The notes below the pieces were generated by a model. It saw only the letters and a list, made by a program, of their open reading frames with translations. It did not search any database and had not been told where the DNA came from. The position numbers were made by a program, and so were the translations under genes. From NCBI GenBank assembly GCA_021776655.1, contig JAJFFK010000039.1, positions 55,059 through 119,058 of the forward strand: a stretch of 64,000 nucleotides of DNA. Direction: 5' to 3'. Source of the DNA: Henriciella sp. (GTDB taxonomy: Bacteria > Pseudomonadota > Alphaproteobacteria > Caulobacterales > Hyphomonadaceae). Within the stretch, counting starts at the first letter, position 1. Each line of letters begins with the position of its first letter. Positions 40,222 to 50,233 of the stretch are shown one piece after another.

Positions 40222-40409
40222 TCAAATCAATCCCAGCCAGATACAGCTAAACCAGATCAGTGGCATGGTGAGGGCCGCGAGCACGGTCTGCACTGCGATC
40301 AGGTTCGCCGACAAGGTTGTATCGCCGCCAAGCTCACGCGCCAGCCGAGAAAGCGGCCAATTGCTACAATCGCAATGATTGGCGCAATCGCGAGAAGAAA
40401 AGCACTCAT
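40222..40409 (-). pseudogene. AEC (auxin efflux carrier) family transporter remnant with large internal deletion
   Basis: ATG at 40409 (ATGA overlap with ruvX stop) gives MSAFLLAIAPIIAIVAIGRFLGWR; a second frame gives ARELGGDTTLSANLIAVQTVLAALTMPLIWFSCIWLGLI, an AEC-like C-terminus; middle of gene missing. Confidence 0.7.
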
Positions 40410-40864
40410 GCCAGATTGGCCAACTGATCCAACGCCGCCTGCAAGATGATCGCGGCAGCAGACGCGTCGATGCTTTCCGCCCGGCGGGCACGCGATAGAT
40501 CGGCGACAATCATTGCGCGTTCCGCCTCGGCGCTGCTGAGCCGCTCATCCTGAAAGGCGAGCGGGATATCCCGGCGGGCGAGAATATTCGTCGCCAGAGC
40601 GTGGGCGGCCTGTGCGCGCGGGCCGGACGTCCCATCCATATTGAGTGGCAAGCCCATCACCATCCCGACCGCGCCGCGTTCATCATAAAGCTCGAACAGT
40701 CTATCCAGTGCTGGCGCCAGTTTCTTGCCGCGCTTGATGGTTTCAACCGGCGCGCCAATCATCCGCAAACCGTCACTGGCCGCGATGCCAAGCGAGCGCG
40801 AGCCGGGATCAATTGCGATCAAAGGGCCAGATTTGGGCAGGACAAATATGTCGATTTTTGGCAT
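40406..40864 (-). CDS. ruvX: Holliday junction resolvase RuvX/YqgF
   Basis: LIAIDPGSRSLGIAASD, VMGLPLNMDGTSGPRAQAA, FQDERLSSAEAERAM; start trimmed to 40864. Confidence 0.95.
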   Translation of the reverse strand: MPKIDIFVLPKSGPLIAIDPGSRSLGIAASDGLRMIGAPVETIKRGKKLAPALDRLFELYDERGAVGMVMGLPLNMDGTSGPRAQAAHALATNILARRDIPLAFQDERLSSAEAERAMIVADLSRARRAESIDASAAAIILQAALDQLANLA

Positions 40865-40951
40865 GAGCTCAAGTGCAGTTTGATTAGGAGGGGGCTTGAA
40901 TGCGGGCTGACTAGCGCGTATCGCTGCCCGCGTCGAATGGAGTTTGCCGTC

Positions 40952-41239
40952 ATGAGCGTCACAAAAGAAGATGTGAAGAAAGTTGCCCGCTTGTCGCGCA
41001 TTGCTGTTCCCGAGGATCAGCTTGAGCAGCTGGCCGCAGATTTGACCGGCATCATGGGCTGGATTGAGCAACTCAATGAGGTTGATGTCGAGGGTGTAGA
41101 GCCGATGACGTCAGTCGTCGCGACGGACCTGCCAATGCGCGAGGATGTCGTCAGCGATGGCGGAATATCCGATCAAATCCTCGCCAACGCCCCCCGCACC
41201 GAAGACGGCTTCTTCGTCGTGCCCAAAGCGGTTGAGTAG
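40952..41239 (+). CDS. gatC: Asp-tRNA(Asn)/Glu-tRNA(Gln) amidotransferase subunit GatC
   Basis: MSVTKEDVKKVARLSRIAVPEDQLEQLAADLTGIMGWIEQLNEVDVEGVEPM. Confidence 0.95.
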   Translation: MSVTKEDVKKVARLSRIAVPEDQLEQLAADLTGIMGWIEQLNEVDVEGVEPMTSVVATDLPMREDVVSDGGISDQILANAPRTEDGFFVVPKAVE

Positions 41240-41279
41240 GCGGGGTCGAAGCGTGGTTTGGGTAATCTCTCCTCGTCCC

Positions 41280-41368
41280 TCATCCTGAGCTTGTCGAAGG
41301 ATATGGGACACCGAGCGAACCGGCAAAGACCGTGAGCACGCCTTTATCCTTCGACAAGCTCAGGATGA
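41280..41368. repeat. 23-bp perfect inverted repeat, dispersed-repeat type
   Basis: TCATCCTGAGCTTGTCGAAGGAT (41280-41302) and its exact reverse complement (41346-41368). Confidence 0.85.
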
Positions 41369-41487
41369 AGCTACTTGGGTGTTGCCCGTTTCCGGTGTTT
41401 TGAGAGACCTTAGCTGGACGAATTTTACCGTAGGCTTGACCTAAGTGAATGAAATTCAAGAGCGCCCCTTTATTCGAAACGAGTCGT

Positions 41488-41943
41488 CTACGCCTCTTCA
41501 GGCACTTTTGCCTCTGGCGCGTCTTCAGCTTCAACCGCGTCCTCATCCCATTCATAGATTGCTTTGACCTTGCAAGGAATCGGTTGCAGGCCGGATTGGG
41601 CATCGGGGCCGAAGGTGCTGTCGAAGGCCAATATATCGTCGCCTTTTGACAAGCAAAGCGAGGTACTGCGAAGCGCAAGAGACTGGGCATAGCGTAAATC
41701 ATGGCAGCGCTGAAAGGTTTCGATCAAATAGGTCTGGCGACCTTCTTCAACCACAACTGAGTTGTTGGTTGCGTCGCTGAAGCGGTCAATGTTACGGGCA
41801 AAGCACAGGCTGCGGACTTCTTCGCCTTTGCGGATATCTGGTGTTTCGGTTTCGGTCGCCGCGAGCTGGTTCGGGTCGGCCGATGTGGCGCAAGCAACAA
41901 GGGTGAAGGATAGGGTGGCGAACAGGGCGCGGCGACGTAGCAT
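41488..41943 (-). CDS. DUF6491-like lipoprotein
   Basis: Lipobox (FTLVACATS); CFARNIDRFSDATNNSVVVEEGRQTYLIETFQRCHDLRYAQSLALRS pattern. Confidence 0.65.
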   Translation of the reverse strand: MLRRRALFATLSFTLVACATSADPNQLAATETETPDIRKGEEVRSLCFARNIDRFSDATNNSVVVEEGRQTYLIETFQRCHDLRYAQSLALRSTSLCLSKGDDILAFDSTFGPDAQSGLQPIPCKVKAIYEWDEDAVEAEDAPEAKVPEEA

Positions 41944-42098
41944 AGGCTTTTCTCCTTGCCCGCGAGTATACCATTTGCGGCCTCGACACACCACTGAAAT
42001 CAATGCGAGCGTCAAGCGCCGCGCTTTCGACTTGCTTTTAGCCGCGTAGGCGGCATACGAAAGCGCTGCATCTTACGACTTACCAAATAGGAGCTCGC

Positions 42099-43574
42099 AT
42101 GAGCGACCTGACCAAATTGACCCTGACAGCCGCGCTTGATGGCCTGGACAGCAAAGCCTTTTCAAGCCGTGAGCTGACGCAGAGCTTTATCGAGGCGATT
42201 GAGGCGTCGAATGATACGTTGAATGCGTATGTCGTCAAAACGCCTGAAAAGGCGCTGGCAATGGCGGATGCGTCCGATGCGCGCCGCGCCGCCGGTCAGG
42301 CGGGCAAACTGGATGGCGCGCCGATTGGCGTGAAAGACCTGTATTGTACCAAAGGCGTGCGCACGACCGCTTGCTCGGAAATCCTCGGTGAGTTTACCCC
42401 GACCTATGAAAGCACCGTGACGCAGAACCTCTGGGATGCCGGCGCGGTGATGCTTGGCAAACTCAATATGGACGAGTTTGCGATGGGATCGTCGAACGAG
42501 ACTTCGCGGTTTGGTCCGCCGTCAAACCCGTGGCGTCGCGCGGGCAGTAACCGGGCACTGACCTCGGGTGGCTCATCGGGTGGGTCGGCCACGGCGGTCG
42601 CGGCGGATCTATGTCTGGCGGCGACGGCGTCTGATACGGGCGGGTCAATCCGCCAACCTGCTGCGTTTACCGGCACCGTTGGGATCAAACCGACCTATGG
42701 CCGCGCCTCGCGTTATGGCATGGTTGCGTTTGCGTCGTCGCTGGATCAGGCCGGTCCGATTGCCAAGACGGTCGAAGACGCGGCGTTGCTGACCGAGATT
42801 ATGTGTTCGCACGACCCGGAAGACTCCACATCTTTGCCAGTGGCGACGCCGGACTGGCGCGCCGATGTGCACAAGGGCGTCAAAGGCATGAAGATCGGGA
42901 TTCCGGCTGAATACCGGGTTGATGGCATGCCGCAGGAGATCGAAGATCTGTGGAGCCAAGGGATCAAATGGTTGCAGGACATGGGCGCACAAATCGTCAA
43001 CGTGTCGCTGCCGCACACCAAATACGCGTTGCCTGCCTACTATATCGTCGCCCCGGCCGAGGCGTCGTCAAATCTGGCGCGCTATGATGGTATGCGGTTT
43101 GGGCAACGAGTTTCCGGCGACGATCTGACCGATACCTATCAGGGCACGCGCGCCAGCGGCTTTGGTGCCGAAGTTCAGCGCCGCCTGATGATCGGGACGT
43201 ATGTGCTCTCGTCGGGCTATTACGACGCCTATTATTTGCGTGCGCAGAAGGTTCGCACCAAGATTTTGCAGGATTTCCAGACCGTGTTCGCCGATGTTGA
43301 CGCGCTGCTGACCCCGACTTGTCCGAGCGCCGCCTTTGCCTATGGCGAGAAGAGCGGCGATCCGGTGCAGATGTATCTGAATGATATTTTCACGGTGACG
43401 GCAAACCTTGCAGGACTGCCGGGGATATCAATCCCTGCGGCGCTCGACGGTCAAGGTCTGCCGCTTGGTCTTCAGGTGATCGGCAAAGCGCTCGACGAAG
43501 CGACCTGCTTTCGGGTAGCGGGTGCCTTGGAAGAGGCCGCCGGGTTTGTCGCCAAACCAGAGAGATGGTGGTAG
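42099..43574 (+). CDS. gatA: Asp/Glu-tRNA amidotransferase subunit GatA
   Basis: Amidase signature [32 protein letters not shown]. Confidence 0.97.
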   Translation: MSDLTKLTLTAALDGLDSKAFSSRELTQSFIEAIEASNDTLNAYVVKTPEKALAMADASDARRAAGQAGKLDGAPIGVKDLYCTKGVRTTACSEILGEFTPTYESTVTQNLWDAGAVMLGKLNMDEFAMGSSNETSRFGPPSNPWRRAGSNRALTSGGSSGGSATAVAADLCLAATASDTGGSIRQPAAFTGTVGIKPTYGRASRYGMVAFASSLDQAGPIAKTVEDAALLTEIMCSHDPEDSTSLPVATPDWRADVHKGVKGMKIGIPAEYRVDGMPQEIEDLWSQGIKWLQDMGAQIVNVSLPHTKYALPAYYIVAPAEASSNLARYDGMRFGQRVSGDDLTDTYQGTRASGFGAEVQRRLMIGTYVLSSGYYDAYYLRAQKVRTKILQDFQTVFADVDALLTPTCPSAAFAYGEKSGDPVQMYLNDIFTVTANLAGLPGISIPAALDGQGLPLGLQVIGKALDEATCFRVAGALEEAAGFVAKPERWW

Positions 43575-43583
43575 GCTCTTGCG

Positions 43584-43913
43584 ATGACCCGCCGCAACAC
43601 GATTCTGCTCTATAGCGCGATTGCTTTCGTGACTTGTGTCATTTTGATCTTAGTGACGGCGTACAATATTGGCGCTGATCCGTTGCACCCGCGTTCGCGT
43701 CATATCTGGCTGTTATCGCTGGTCGCGGCGCTATATGCCTCGGTTCGCGGTGCAATGATTGTTGAGCGGATGACACATGGGCAGGGACTGCCCGGCCTGT
43801 TTCGTAAACAGCACGCCATCGATAAACGCATGGCAGCCCGGCGGCGACGTGTCGAGGCGGCCGAGGCCAAGGCTAAAGCCGCCGCGAACGAGGCGGCACC
43901 GGGCGATGACTAG
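43584..43913 (+). CDS. hypothetical membrane protein
   Basis: Two hydrophobic segments, charged C-terminus; 9 bp after gatA. Confidence 0.6.
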   Translation: MTRRNTILLYSAIAFVTCVILILVTAYNIGADPLHPRSRHIWLLSLVAALYASVRGAMIVERMTHGQGLPGLFRKQHAIDKRMAARRRRVEAAEAKAKAAANEAAPGDD

Positions 43914-43977
43914 CAATCTTGTGATTTGAATTGCCAAGCACAACCGACTAGCGTCGCATCGAAATTGGGAGGCAATT

Positions 43978-44397
43978 ATGAAATCTATATCACTGTTACT
44001 CATGCGCGTCGGCACCGGCCTGTTACTGGTCATCTGGGGCCTCATGAAGATCGTAAAACCTGAGGCCGGCATGCATGTTTCTGACAAATACTATCATGGC
44101 CTGGTCAGCATGGAAGCGCTGCAAATGCCGTGGGGCATCGTGCAAGTGGTCGTCGGTCTGGCCGTCGTGCTCGGTCTGATGCGCAAATTCGTCTATCCTG
44201 TGCAAGCGATTATTCTCGGCGTCGGCCTCCTGGCGATCTGGAATTATATTCTTGATCCACTCGGATTGTACCTGCTGGACAAGGATACCGCCAACGTCCT
44301 GTTCTTCCCATCTTTTGCGGTGTTTGCAGGCACGCTGATCCTGATCGCCTTCCGTGAGGATGACACGATCAGTCTCGACAGCAAGCTCGGTCTTTGA
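43978..44397 (+). CDS. DoxX-like small membrane protein
   Basis: Four predicted TM helices, LMRVGTGLLLVIWGLMKIVKPE. Confidence 0.65.
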   Translation: MKSISLLLMRVGTGLLLVIWGLMKIVKPEAGMHVSDKYYHGLVSMEALQMPWGIVQVVVGLAVVLGLMRKFVYPVQAIILGVGLLAIWNYILDPLGLYLLDKDTANVLFFPSFAVFAGTLILIAFREDDTISLDSKLGL

Positions 44398-44475
44398 AGA
44401 AACGACAATAGGGGCTGGAATGCCCCGCGACACCTCGCTATGAAGCGATGAATTCTTGTTTGAGGACATCGCATC

Positions 44476-45987
44476 ATGGTTAAGCGCGCGGTATATCAGG
44501 TCAAAGGTGACACTGGCGACTGGGAAGTGGTCATGGGGCTGGAAGTTCACGCCCAGATCGCCTCCAAATCGAAACTGTTCTCGGGGGCGTCAACCCAGTT
44601 TGGTGCAGAGCCAAACGAGAATGTCTCGCTGGTCGACGCCGCGATGCCGGGCATGTTGCCGGTAATCAACGCGTTTTGCGTCGAGCAAGCTGTGCGCACC
44701 GGACTTGGCCTCAACGCGCAGATCAACAAGATGTCGCGGTTTGATCGCAAGAATTATTTCTACCCCGATTTGCCGCAAGGCTATCAGATCAGCCAGTTTG
44801 AGTTCCCGATTGTCGGTGAGGGCGTTATTGAGGTCGATGTTGAGCCGTCACATGGCGACGCAGCTTACACGTTCCCGGTGCGGATTGAGCGTCTGCATAT
44901 GGAGCAGGATGCTGGCAAGTCGATCCATGATCTGATTGATGACGCGACCTGTGTCGATCTCAATCGCTGCGGTGTGGCGCTGATGGAGATTGTCTCAAAG
45001 CCCGATATTCGCACGCCTCTGGAAGCGGCCGCCTACGTCAAGAAATTGAAGTCGATTGTGGTGGCGCTCGGCACCTGTGATGGCGACATGGAGAAGGGCA
45101 ATCTGCGCGCCGATGTCAACGTCTCAGTGTGTCGGCCTGGCGGGTATGCCAAATTCCGCGAGACCGGCGATTTTGGCCATCTCGGTACGCGTCGAGAGAT
45201 CAAGAACATGAACTCGTTCCGCTTCATTCAGGCGGCAATTGAGTATGAGGCACACGAACAAGTGCGGGTGATCGAGGCGGGCGGCAAGGTCAATCAGGAG
45301 ACCATTTTGTTCGACGCGGATCGCGGTGAAACGCGTCCAATGCGATCGAAAGAGGACGCACATGACTATCGCTATTTCCCCGATCCGGATCTGCTGCCGC
45401 TAATTATTGATGACGCCTATATTGCAGGCATCAAGGCGACATTGCCAGAATTGCCGGACCAGAAACGCGCCCGGTTTGAGGCTGATTACGGTCTGTCGCG
45501 ATATGATGCGGGCGTGCTGACGGCGGATGCTGAAGGCGCAGCTTTCTATGAGACGGTGGCCAAGGGACGCGACGCGAAACTCGCGGCCAATTGGGTCACG
45601 CAGGAATTGTTCGGCTATCTCAACAAATCCGATCTGGAGCTTTCTGGCTCGCCGGTGTCGGCGGTGCAACTGGGCGGCCTGATCGACCTGATCTCCAGCG
45701 ATGTAATTAGTGGAAAAATCGCCAAAGATGTGTTCGTGCGGATGATTGCAGGCGAAGGCGACCCGGGCGACATCGTTGAAGCCCATGGCCTGAAACAGGT
45801 CACTGACACGGGCGCGATTGCGGCGGTCGTCGACGAGATTATTGCCGCCAATCCAGACCAAGCCGCCGCTGTGAAAGACAAGCCAAAGACCATTGGATGG
45901 TTTGTCGGTCAGGTGATGAAAGCCTCCGGCGGTAAAGCTAACCCGCAAGCGGTCAACAAGATTCTGCGCGAGAAGCTCGGGCTTTAA
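44476..45987 (+). CDS. gatB: Asp/Glu-tRNA amidotransferase subunit GatB
   Basis: [32 protein letters not shown]. Confidence 0.97.
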   Translation: MVKRAVYQVKGDTGDWEVVMGLEVHAQIASKSKLFSGASTQFGAEPNENVSLVDAAMPGMLPVINAFCVEQAVRTGLGLNAQINKMSRFDRKNYFYPDLPQGYQISQFEFPIVGEGVIEVDVEPSHGDAAYTFPVRIERLHMEQDAGKSIHDLIDDATCVDLNRCGVALMEIVSKPDIRTPLEAAAYVKKLKSIVVALGTCDGDMEKGNLRADVNVSVCRPGGYAKFRETGDFGHLGTRREIKNMNSFRFIQAAIEYEAHEQVRVIEAGGKVNQETILFDADRGETRPMRSKEDAHDYRYFPDPDLLPLIIDDAYIAGIKATLPELPDQKRARFEADYGLSRYDAGVLTADAEGAAFYETVAKGRDAKLAANWVTQELFGYLNKSDLELSGSPVSAVQLGGLIDLISSDVISGKIAKDVFVRMIAGEGDPGDIVEAHGLKQVTDTGAIAAVVDEIIAANPDQAAAVKDKPKTIGWFVGQVMKASGGKANPQAVNKILREKLGL

Positions 45988-46054
45988 AGTTGACGATCAC
46001 AATCGTTGGGGGCGCTACGTGTCACGCTCAGGGCTGTGCTCCCATAGCAAATTG

Positions 46055-46084
46055 TCATCCCGGATCGCTCCGCGTCCGGGATGA
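46055..46084. repeat. palindromic repeat element between convergent gatB and HIT gene
   Basis: TCATCCCGGA-N10-TCCGGGATGA, 10-bp perfect arms. Confidence 0.7.
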
Positions 46085-46111
46085 TAAAGGAAAGGGAGTA
46101 ATGAGTTGCCC

Positions 46112-46552
46112 CTACATCTCCGCTCGTATTTTCGCAGCAATTGTCTCCAGCTCCGCCAGATCGGCCATGCCGCCGCTGGCATGTGCGCCGACCCGCTCGC
46201 CCTCGCGGCGAGGCAGGATATGGAAATGCAGGTGAAACACGGTCTGGCCAGCCGCCGCACCATTGAATTGCGTGACGACAATCCCGTCCGGCTGCAGCGC
46301 CTTTTCAACCGCCTGCGCGACGCTCTGAACCCGCGTTATCAAGGCTCCGAGCTTGTCAGTTGGCATATCGAGCAGATTGCGCGCGGTTTCCTGCTTCGGG
46401 ATGACCAATGTATGGCCTTCGACTTGCGGAAAGACATCCATGAAGGCGAGGGCCAGATCGTCCTCAAACACTTTCACGCACGGCATCTCACCGCGCAGGA
46501 TTTTCGCGAATATATTGTCAGGATCATAAGGAGCGTGAAGGGTCATGATCAT
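46112..46552 (-). CDS. HIT family protein
   Basis: HLHFHILPRREGE histidine triad, IFAKILRGEMPCVKVFEDD. Confidence 0.95.
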   Translation of the reverse strand: MIMTLHAPYDPDNIFAKILRGEMPCVKVFEDDLALAFMDVFPQVEGHTLVIPKQETARNLLDMPTDKLGALITRVQSVAQAVEKALQPDGIVVTQFNGAAAGQTVFHLHFHILPRREGERVGAHASGGMADLAELETIAAKIRAEM

Positions 46553-47709
46553 TCCTTCCTAAACGGCGTTCTATCGCGAAGATAGTCGGCCTCTCGTGTC
46601 ACCGCGTCGCGTTCGTGTTCGAGATAGTCGCCGATGGCATTGCGCAGGCCGGGGTGGGCGATCCAGTGGGCCGAGTGGGTCGTCACCGGGGCGTAGCCGC
46701 GGGCCAGTTTATGGCCGCCCTGGGCGCCCGCTTCTACCGTCTTGAGGCCATGTGCAATCGCATAGTCTATGGCCTGATAATAGCAGGTCTCAAAATGCAG
46801 CATTGGCCGTGGTTCGAGACAGCCCCAATAGCGCCCATACAGGGTGCCAGAGCCAATCAGATTGAGCGCCCCGGCAATTGGCTGCTCGCCTTGCATGGCG
46901 AAGATTAGCAGGAGGTCGTCTGCCATCCGTTCGCTAAGCAGGGAAAATGTTTCCCGCGTCAGATACGGACTGCCCCATTTACGCGATCCGGTATCGACAT
47001 AGAAATCGAAGAAGGCGTCCCAATGCGCTTCGGTAATCGCGCTATCGGTGAGGTGGATAAAGGTGAGGTCTTGCTGGGCCTTGGCGCGCTCTTTGCGCAG
47101 GTTCTTTCGCTTGGCAGAGGAGAGCGCAGCGAGGAAATCGTCGAAACTCTGGTAGCCGTCATTGGCCCAATGAAATTGTTGGTCGGTACGGATCAGCAAC
47201 TGGTCTTTGCCCAAGGCGTCGGCCTCATGCGCCTCGATGAAATTCAGGTGCAGCGATGAGAAGCCGTTCTGCTCGGCAACTTGCACCGCGCCCATGATTA
47301 ACAGGCTGGCCAGGCGTTCGGCATCCGGCCCATCCGGCACCAGCCGCCGCCGCCCGGTGACCGGAGTGAACGGCACCGCGCTGAGCAGCTTGGGGTAATA
47401 GTTGCCACCAGCCTGCTCGAACGCATTGGCCCAGCTATAGTCGAAGACAAACTCACCCTGACTATGGGTCTTGGCATAAAGCGGCATCGCAGCGTGCAGT
47501 GTCTTATCAGGGGTTTCAACCAGGACATGTAGCGGCGTCCAACCGGTTTCAGGCGTCGCGGCGCCGGAGCTTTCAAGGGCTTCGAGAAAATCCCAGCTGA
47601 GGAAGGGATCATAAGGCTTGCCGGGCGGATTGGCGACGGCGTTCCATGCGTCTTTCGGCACGTCTTTCAAGCCGGTTGCCAAGCGTATTTGAAACTCCGG
47701 TTCGCGCAT
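46549..47709 (-). CDS. GNAT/FemAB-like family protein (peptidogalycan-type)
   Basis: PYDPFLSWDFLEALESSGA, ARGYAPVTTHSAHWI; overlaps HIT start. Confidence 0.88.
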   Translation of the reverse strand: MREPEFQIRLATGLKDVPKDAWNAVANPPGKPYDPFLSWDFLEALESSGAATPETGWTPLHVLVETPDKTLHAAMPLYAKTHSQGEFVFDYSWANAFEQAGGNYYPKLLSAVPFTPVTGRRRLVPDGPDAERLASLLIMGAVQVAEQNGFSSLHLNFIEAHEADALGKDQLLIRTDQQFHWANDGYQSFDDFLAALSSAKRKNLRKERAKAQQDLTFIHLTDSAITEAHWDAFFDFYVDTGSRKWGSPYLTRETFSLLSERMADDLLLIFAMQGEQPIAGALNLIGSGTLYGRYWGCLEPRPMLHFETCYYQAIDYAIAHGLKTVEAGAQGGHKLARGYAPVTTHSAHWIAHPGLRNAIGDYLEHERDAVTREADYLRDRTPFRKE

Positions 47710-47712
47710 CGC

Positions 47713-48450
47713 CTAGTCGGGCTTCACGAATATAGGGTCAAACCCTTCGAACATTTGCGCGTCGACGATCGGCTTGAGGCGCTGGCAGGTCTCGATATCG
47801 CGCACTGTCCAGGCGATGACCGGCATGCCTTGAGCTGTGGCATGCTGGCGAGCTTGTGCCGCATCGCTGGTATGGCAAGCGAAATAGTCGGCATGGTCGA
47901 GCGTGATTTTGCCGAGGTGTTTGTTGAAAGTCTCAACACCCAGTTTGTGGCACGCAGCAATCACCTGCCCGCGCATCAGACCGGGGGGCAAGTTTTTCAC
48001 GGCGGTTGGGGAAAAGCTCATCGCGGCGGCTGGACCTGCATACTCGGCCAGTTGCGCGCCAACCGTTCGGCCAAAGGCAGATGGGTCGGTTGCGCCGTCA
48101 ATTTTTATTTCGCAGAGCAGGGGCGTAGTAGCGGGCCAGGCCTCCAACAGCGTTGCGAACGAAATAATAGGGCAACCATCAATCAGCGTGATTGCTTCCA
48201 GTTCGGCGGCTGTGCGGGCCTCAAACAGTCCGGTTTCGGCTGTCATACGATCCAGGACCTCGTCGTGAAACACCATTGCAATACCGTCGGAAGACGGGCG
48301 CACATCGAACTCGATACCAAGTCCGGCACGGGCAGCCGCCAAGCAGGCCTCGAGGCTGTTTTCAACTGGGCCGTCTGGCGTCCACAGGCCGCGATGGGCA
48401 TAGGCAAAGTCGGAGAGTACGAACGGTTCAGCCAATCTCGAAGACTCCAT
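47713..48450 (-). CDS. glycerophosphodiester phosphodiesterase family protein
   Basis: AYAHRGLWTPDGPVENSLEACLAAARAGLGIEFDVRPSSDG. Confidence 0.93.
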   Translation of the reverse strand: MESSRLAEPFVLSDFAYAHRGLWTPDGPVENSLEACLAAARAGLGIEFDVRPSSDGIAMVFHDEVLDRMTAETGLFEARTAAELEAITLIDGCPIISFATLLEAWPATTPLLCEIKIDGATDPSAFGRTVGAQLAEYAGPAAAMSFSPTAVKNLPPGLMRGQVIAACHKLGVETFNKHLGKITLDHADYFACHTSDAAQARQHATAQGMPVIAWTVRDIETCQRLKPIVDAQMFEGFDPIFVKPD

Positions 48451-48886
48451 CAATCTCAACCGCGACGCCAAGTGGCAAGACCGGGCTGGCAACGGCTGAA
48501 CGGGCATGTCGGCCAATTTCGCCAAATACCTCGACCATCAGATTCGAGCAGCCATTGATGACTTGCGGAATATCGGTGAACTCTGGGTGTGCGTTGACGA
48601 AACCGCCTAGCTTCACGACTTGCTTGATCCGGGTCAGGTCGCCGACTGCGGCTTTGCACTGGGCGATCAGATTGATCGCGCACAATCGCGCCGCAGCTTG
48701 CCCCGCCGCCAATTGCATGTCGTCACCAAGACGCCCGAGAACCCGGCCATCTGCTCCAGCGCTAACCTGGCCAGAGATGTAGAGCTGGTTTCCTGTGATC
48801 ACGAACGGAACATAATTGGCAATCGCTGCCATCGGCTCAGGCAATGTGATGCCAAGCGCGGCCAGATTTGCTTCGGGAGTTGGCAT
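48428..48886 (-). CDS. RidA family protein
   Basis: NQLYISGQVSA, NVD-less RidA-like core, start at MPTPEANL. Confidence 0.88.
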   Translation of the reverse strand: MPTPEANLAALGITLPEPMAAIANYVPFVITGNQLYISGQVSAGADGRVLGRLGDDMQLAAGQAAARLCAINLIAQCKAAVGDLTRIKQVVKLGGFVNAHPEFTDIPQVINGCSNLMVEVFGEIGRHARSAVASPVLPLGVAVEIDGVFEIG

Positions 48887-48949
48887 TGGTTTTCTCCAAT
48901 CGATTCTCTGTTCATCGATGCCGTATTGGTCGCATGCACGCAACTACAA

Positions 48950-50233
48950 TCAAGATGATTTTGGTTTGCGCTGCTGTTCAAGGCGGATGCTGCGTCCGGT
49001 TACGACCGCCGATTTGCCGAATTTGGACCGCGCCGCATCCGATGCGCGTTCTGCTTTGGCGCGCTTTTCAATTTGCGGATCAATCAAATCACGCACATCG
49101 CCGCGCGCTGGCATGAGGTGGGAAATGCCGATCCCGATTAGCCGGTAGGCTTGGCCTGATTGAGTTTCGCGTTGCAAGACAGGACGCATCACGCGAAACA
49201 TGGTTTGCGCAAGATGGGTTGGCGTGCTGAGCGTGACGCTGCGGGTCAAGCTCTTAAAGGCTTTGGTTTTCAGTTTGAGCGTGACCGTCGCCCCTTCAAC
49301 ATCGTGGCGCTTGGCCCGCAAAGCGGTTTCCTCGCAGACTTGCCAGAGACGGTCTTCGAGTATGTTGATCTCTGAGATGTCAGTATTGAACGTGCGCTCT
49401 GCCGATACCGACTTTCGTTCTGTGTCGGTGCGAACCCGGCGATTGTCGATGCCGTTGGCGCGCTGGTGCAGCCATAGCCCGGTTTCTCCATAGCGTTGGA
49501 TCAAATCACGCGGTTCGGATGTCTGAATATCGCCAACGGTGTTAAACCCATCCCGCTCCAGTTTGCGCGCAAGCTGTGGGCCGACGCCGTGTAGAAAATC
49601 GATCTTTTGCGGGGCCAGGAAGGCGGGTGCTTCGGCTGCTGACAGGGTTGCAAATCCACGCGGCTTATCCAGCTCGCTTGCTGTTTTGGCCAGGAATTTA
49701 TTCTCGGACAGGCCGACAGAAATAGTTATCCCGATATCGGATTCAATTTCCCGGGCGAGCCGAGAGAGAGACAAAGCTGGGCTGGCTTGATTGACCCGCT
49801 CTGTGCCTGTCAGGTCGAGAAAGCCCTCATCAATACTGATCATCTGAACCAGCGGTGTAAGCTTCTCCAGTTTTTCGCGGATCACGCGGGAGGCTTCGCT
49901 ATAGGCTTCACGGCGCGGTGCAACGACGACTGCTTCAGGGCAGGCTTTGAGGGCTTTGAACATCGGCATGGCCGAGTGCACGCCGTGCAAGCGGGCAATA
50001 TAGCAACAGGTCGCCACGACCCCGCGTTGGCTCCCACCGACAAGCACAGGTTTGTCCTTCAATTCGGGATTGTCGCGTTTCTCAATGGCGGCGAAAAAGG
50101 CATCGCAATCGATATGAGCAATAGAGAGTTGGTTCAGATGCGCGTGAGATATGACTCGGCCAGATTGGCAGACAGGACAGATTTTCAGCGCTTGATCAGT
50201 TTGATAATCGCAATCTCGGCACAGGCTGAACAT
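48950..50233 (-). CDS. dinB: DNA polymerase IV with N-terminal CxxC...CxxC zinc ribbon
   Basis: CRDCDYQTDQALKICPVC then HIDCDAFFAAIEKRD and SIDEGFLDLTG. Confidence 0.95.
   Translation of the reverse strand: MFSLCRDCDYQTDQALKICPVCQSGRVISHAHLNQLSIAHIDCDAFFAAIEKRDNPELKDKPVLVGGSQRGVVATCCYIARLHGVHSAMPMFKALKACPEAVVVAPRREAYSEASRVIREKLEKLTPLVQMISIDEGFLDLTGTERVNQASPALSLSRLAREIESDIGITISVGLSENKFLAKTASELDKPRGFATLSAAEAPAFLAPQKIDFLHGVGPQLARKLERDGFNTVGDIQTSEPRDLIQRYGETGLWLHQRANGIDNRRVRTDTERKSVSAERTFNTDISEINILEDRLWQVCEETALRAKRHDVEGATVTLKLKTKAFKSLTRSVTLSTPTHLAQTMFRVMRPVLQRETQSGQAYRLIGIGISHLMPARGDVRDLIDPQIEKRAKAERASDAARSKFGKSAVVTGRSIRLEQQRKPKSS

Noticed and set aside
41280-41702. 140-aa minus ORF ending in the inverted repeat
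   Set aside because: Contains translated repeat peptides (ILSLSKD, STSSG) and overlaps the better-supported DUF6491-like gene.
44411-44430. GGGGC-TGGAAT-GCCCC hairpin before gatB as terminator
   Set aside because: Short stem and no T-tract.
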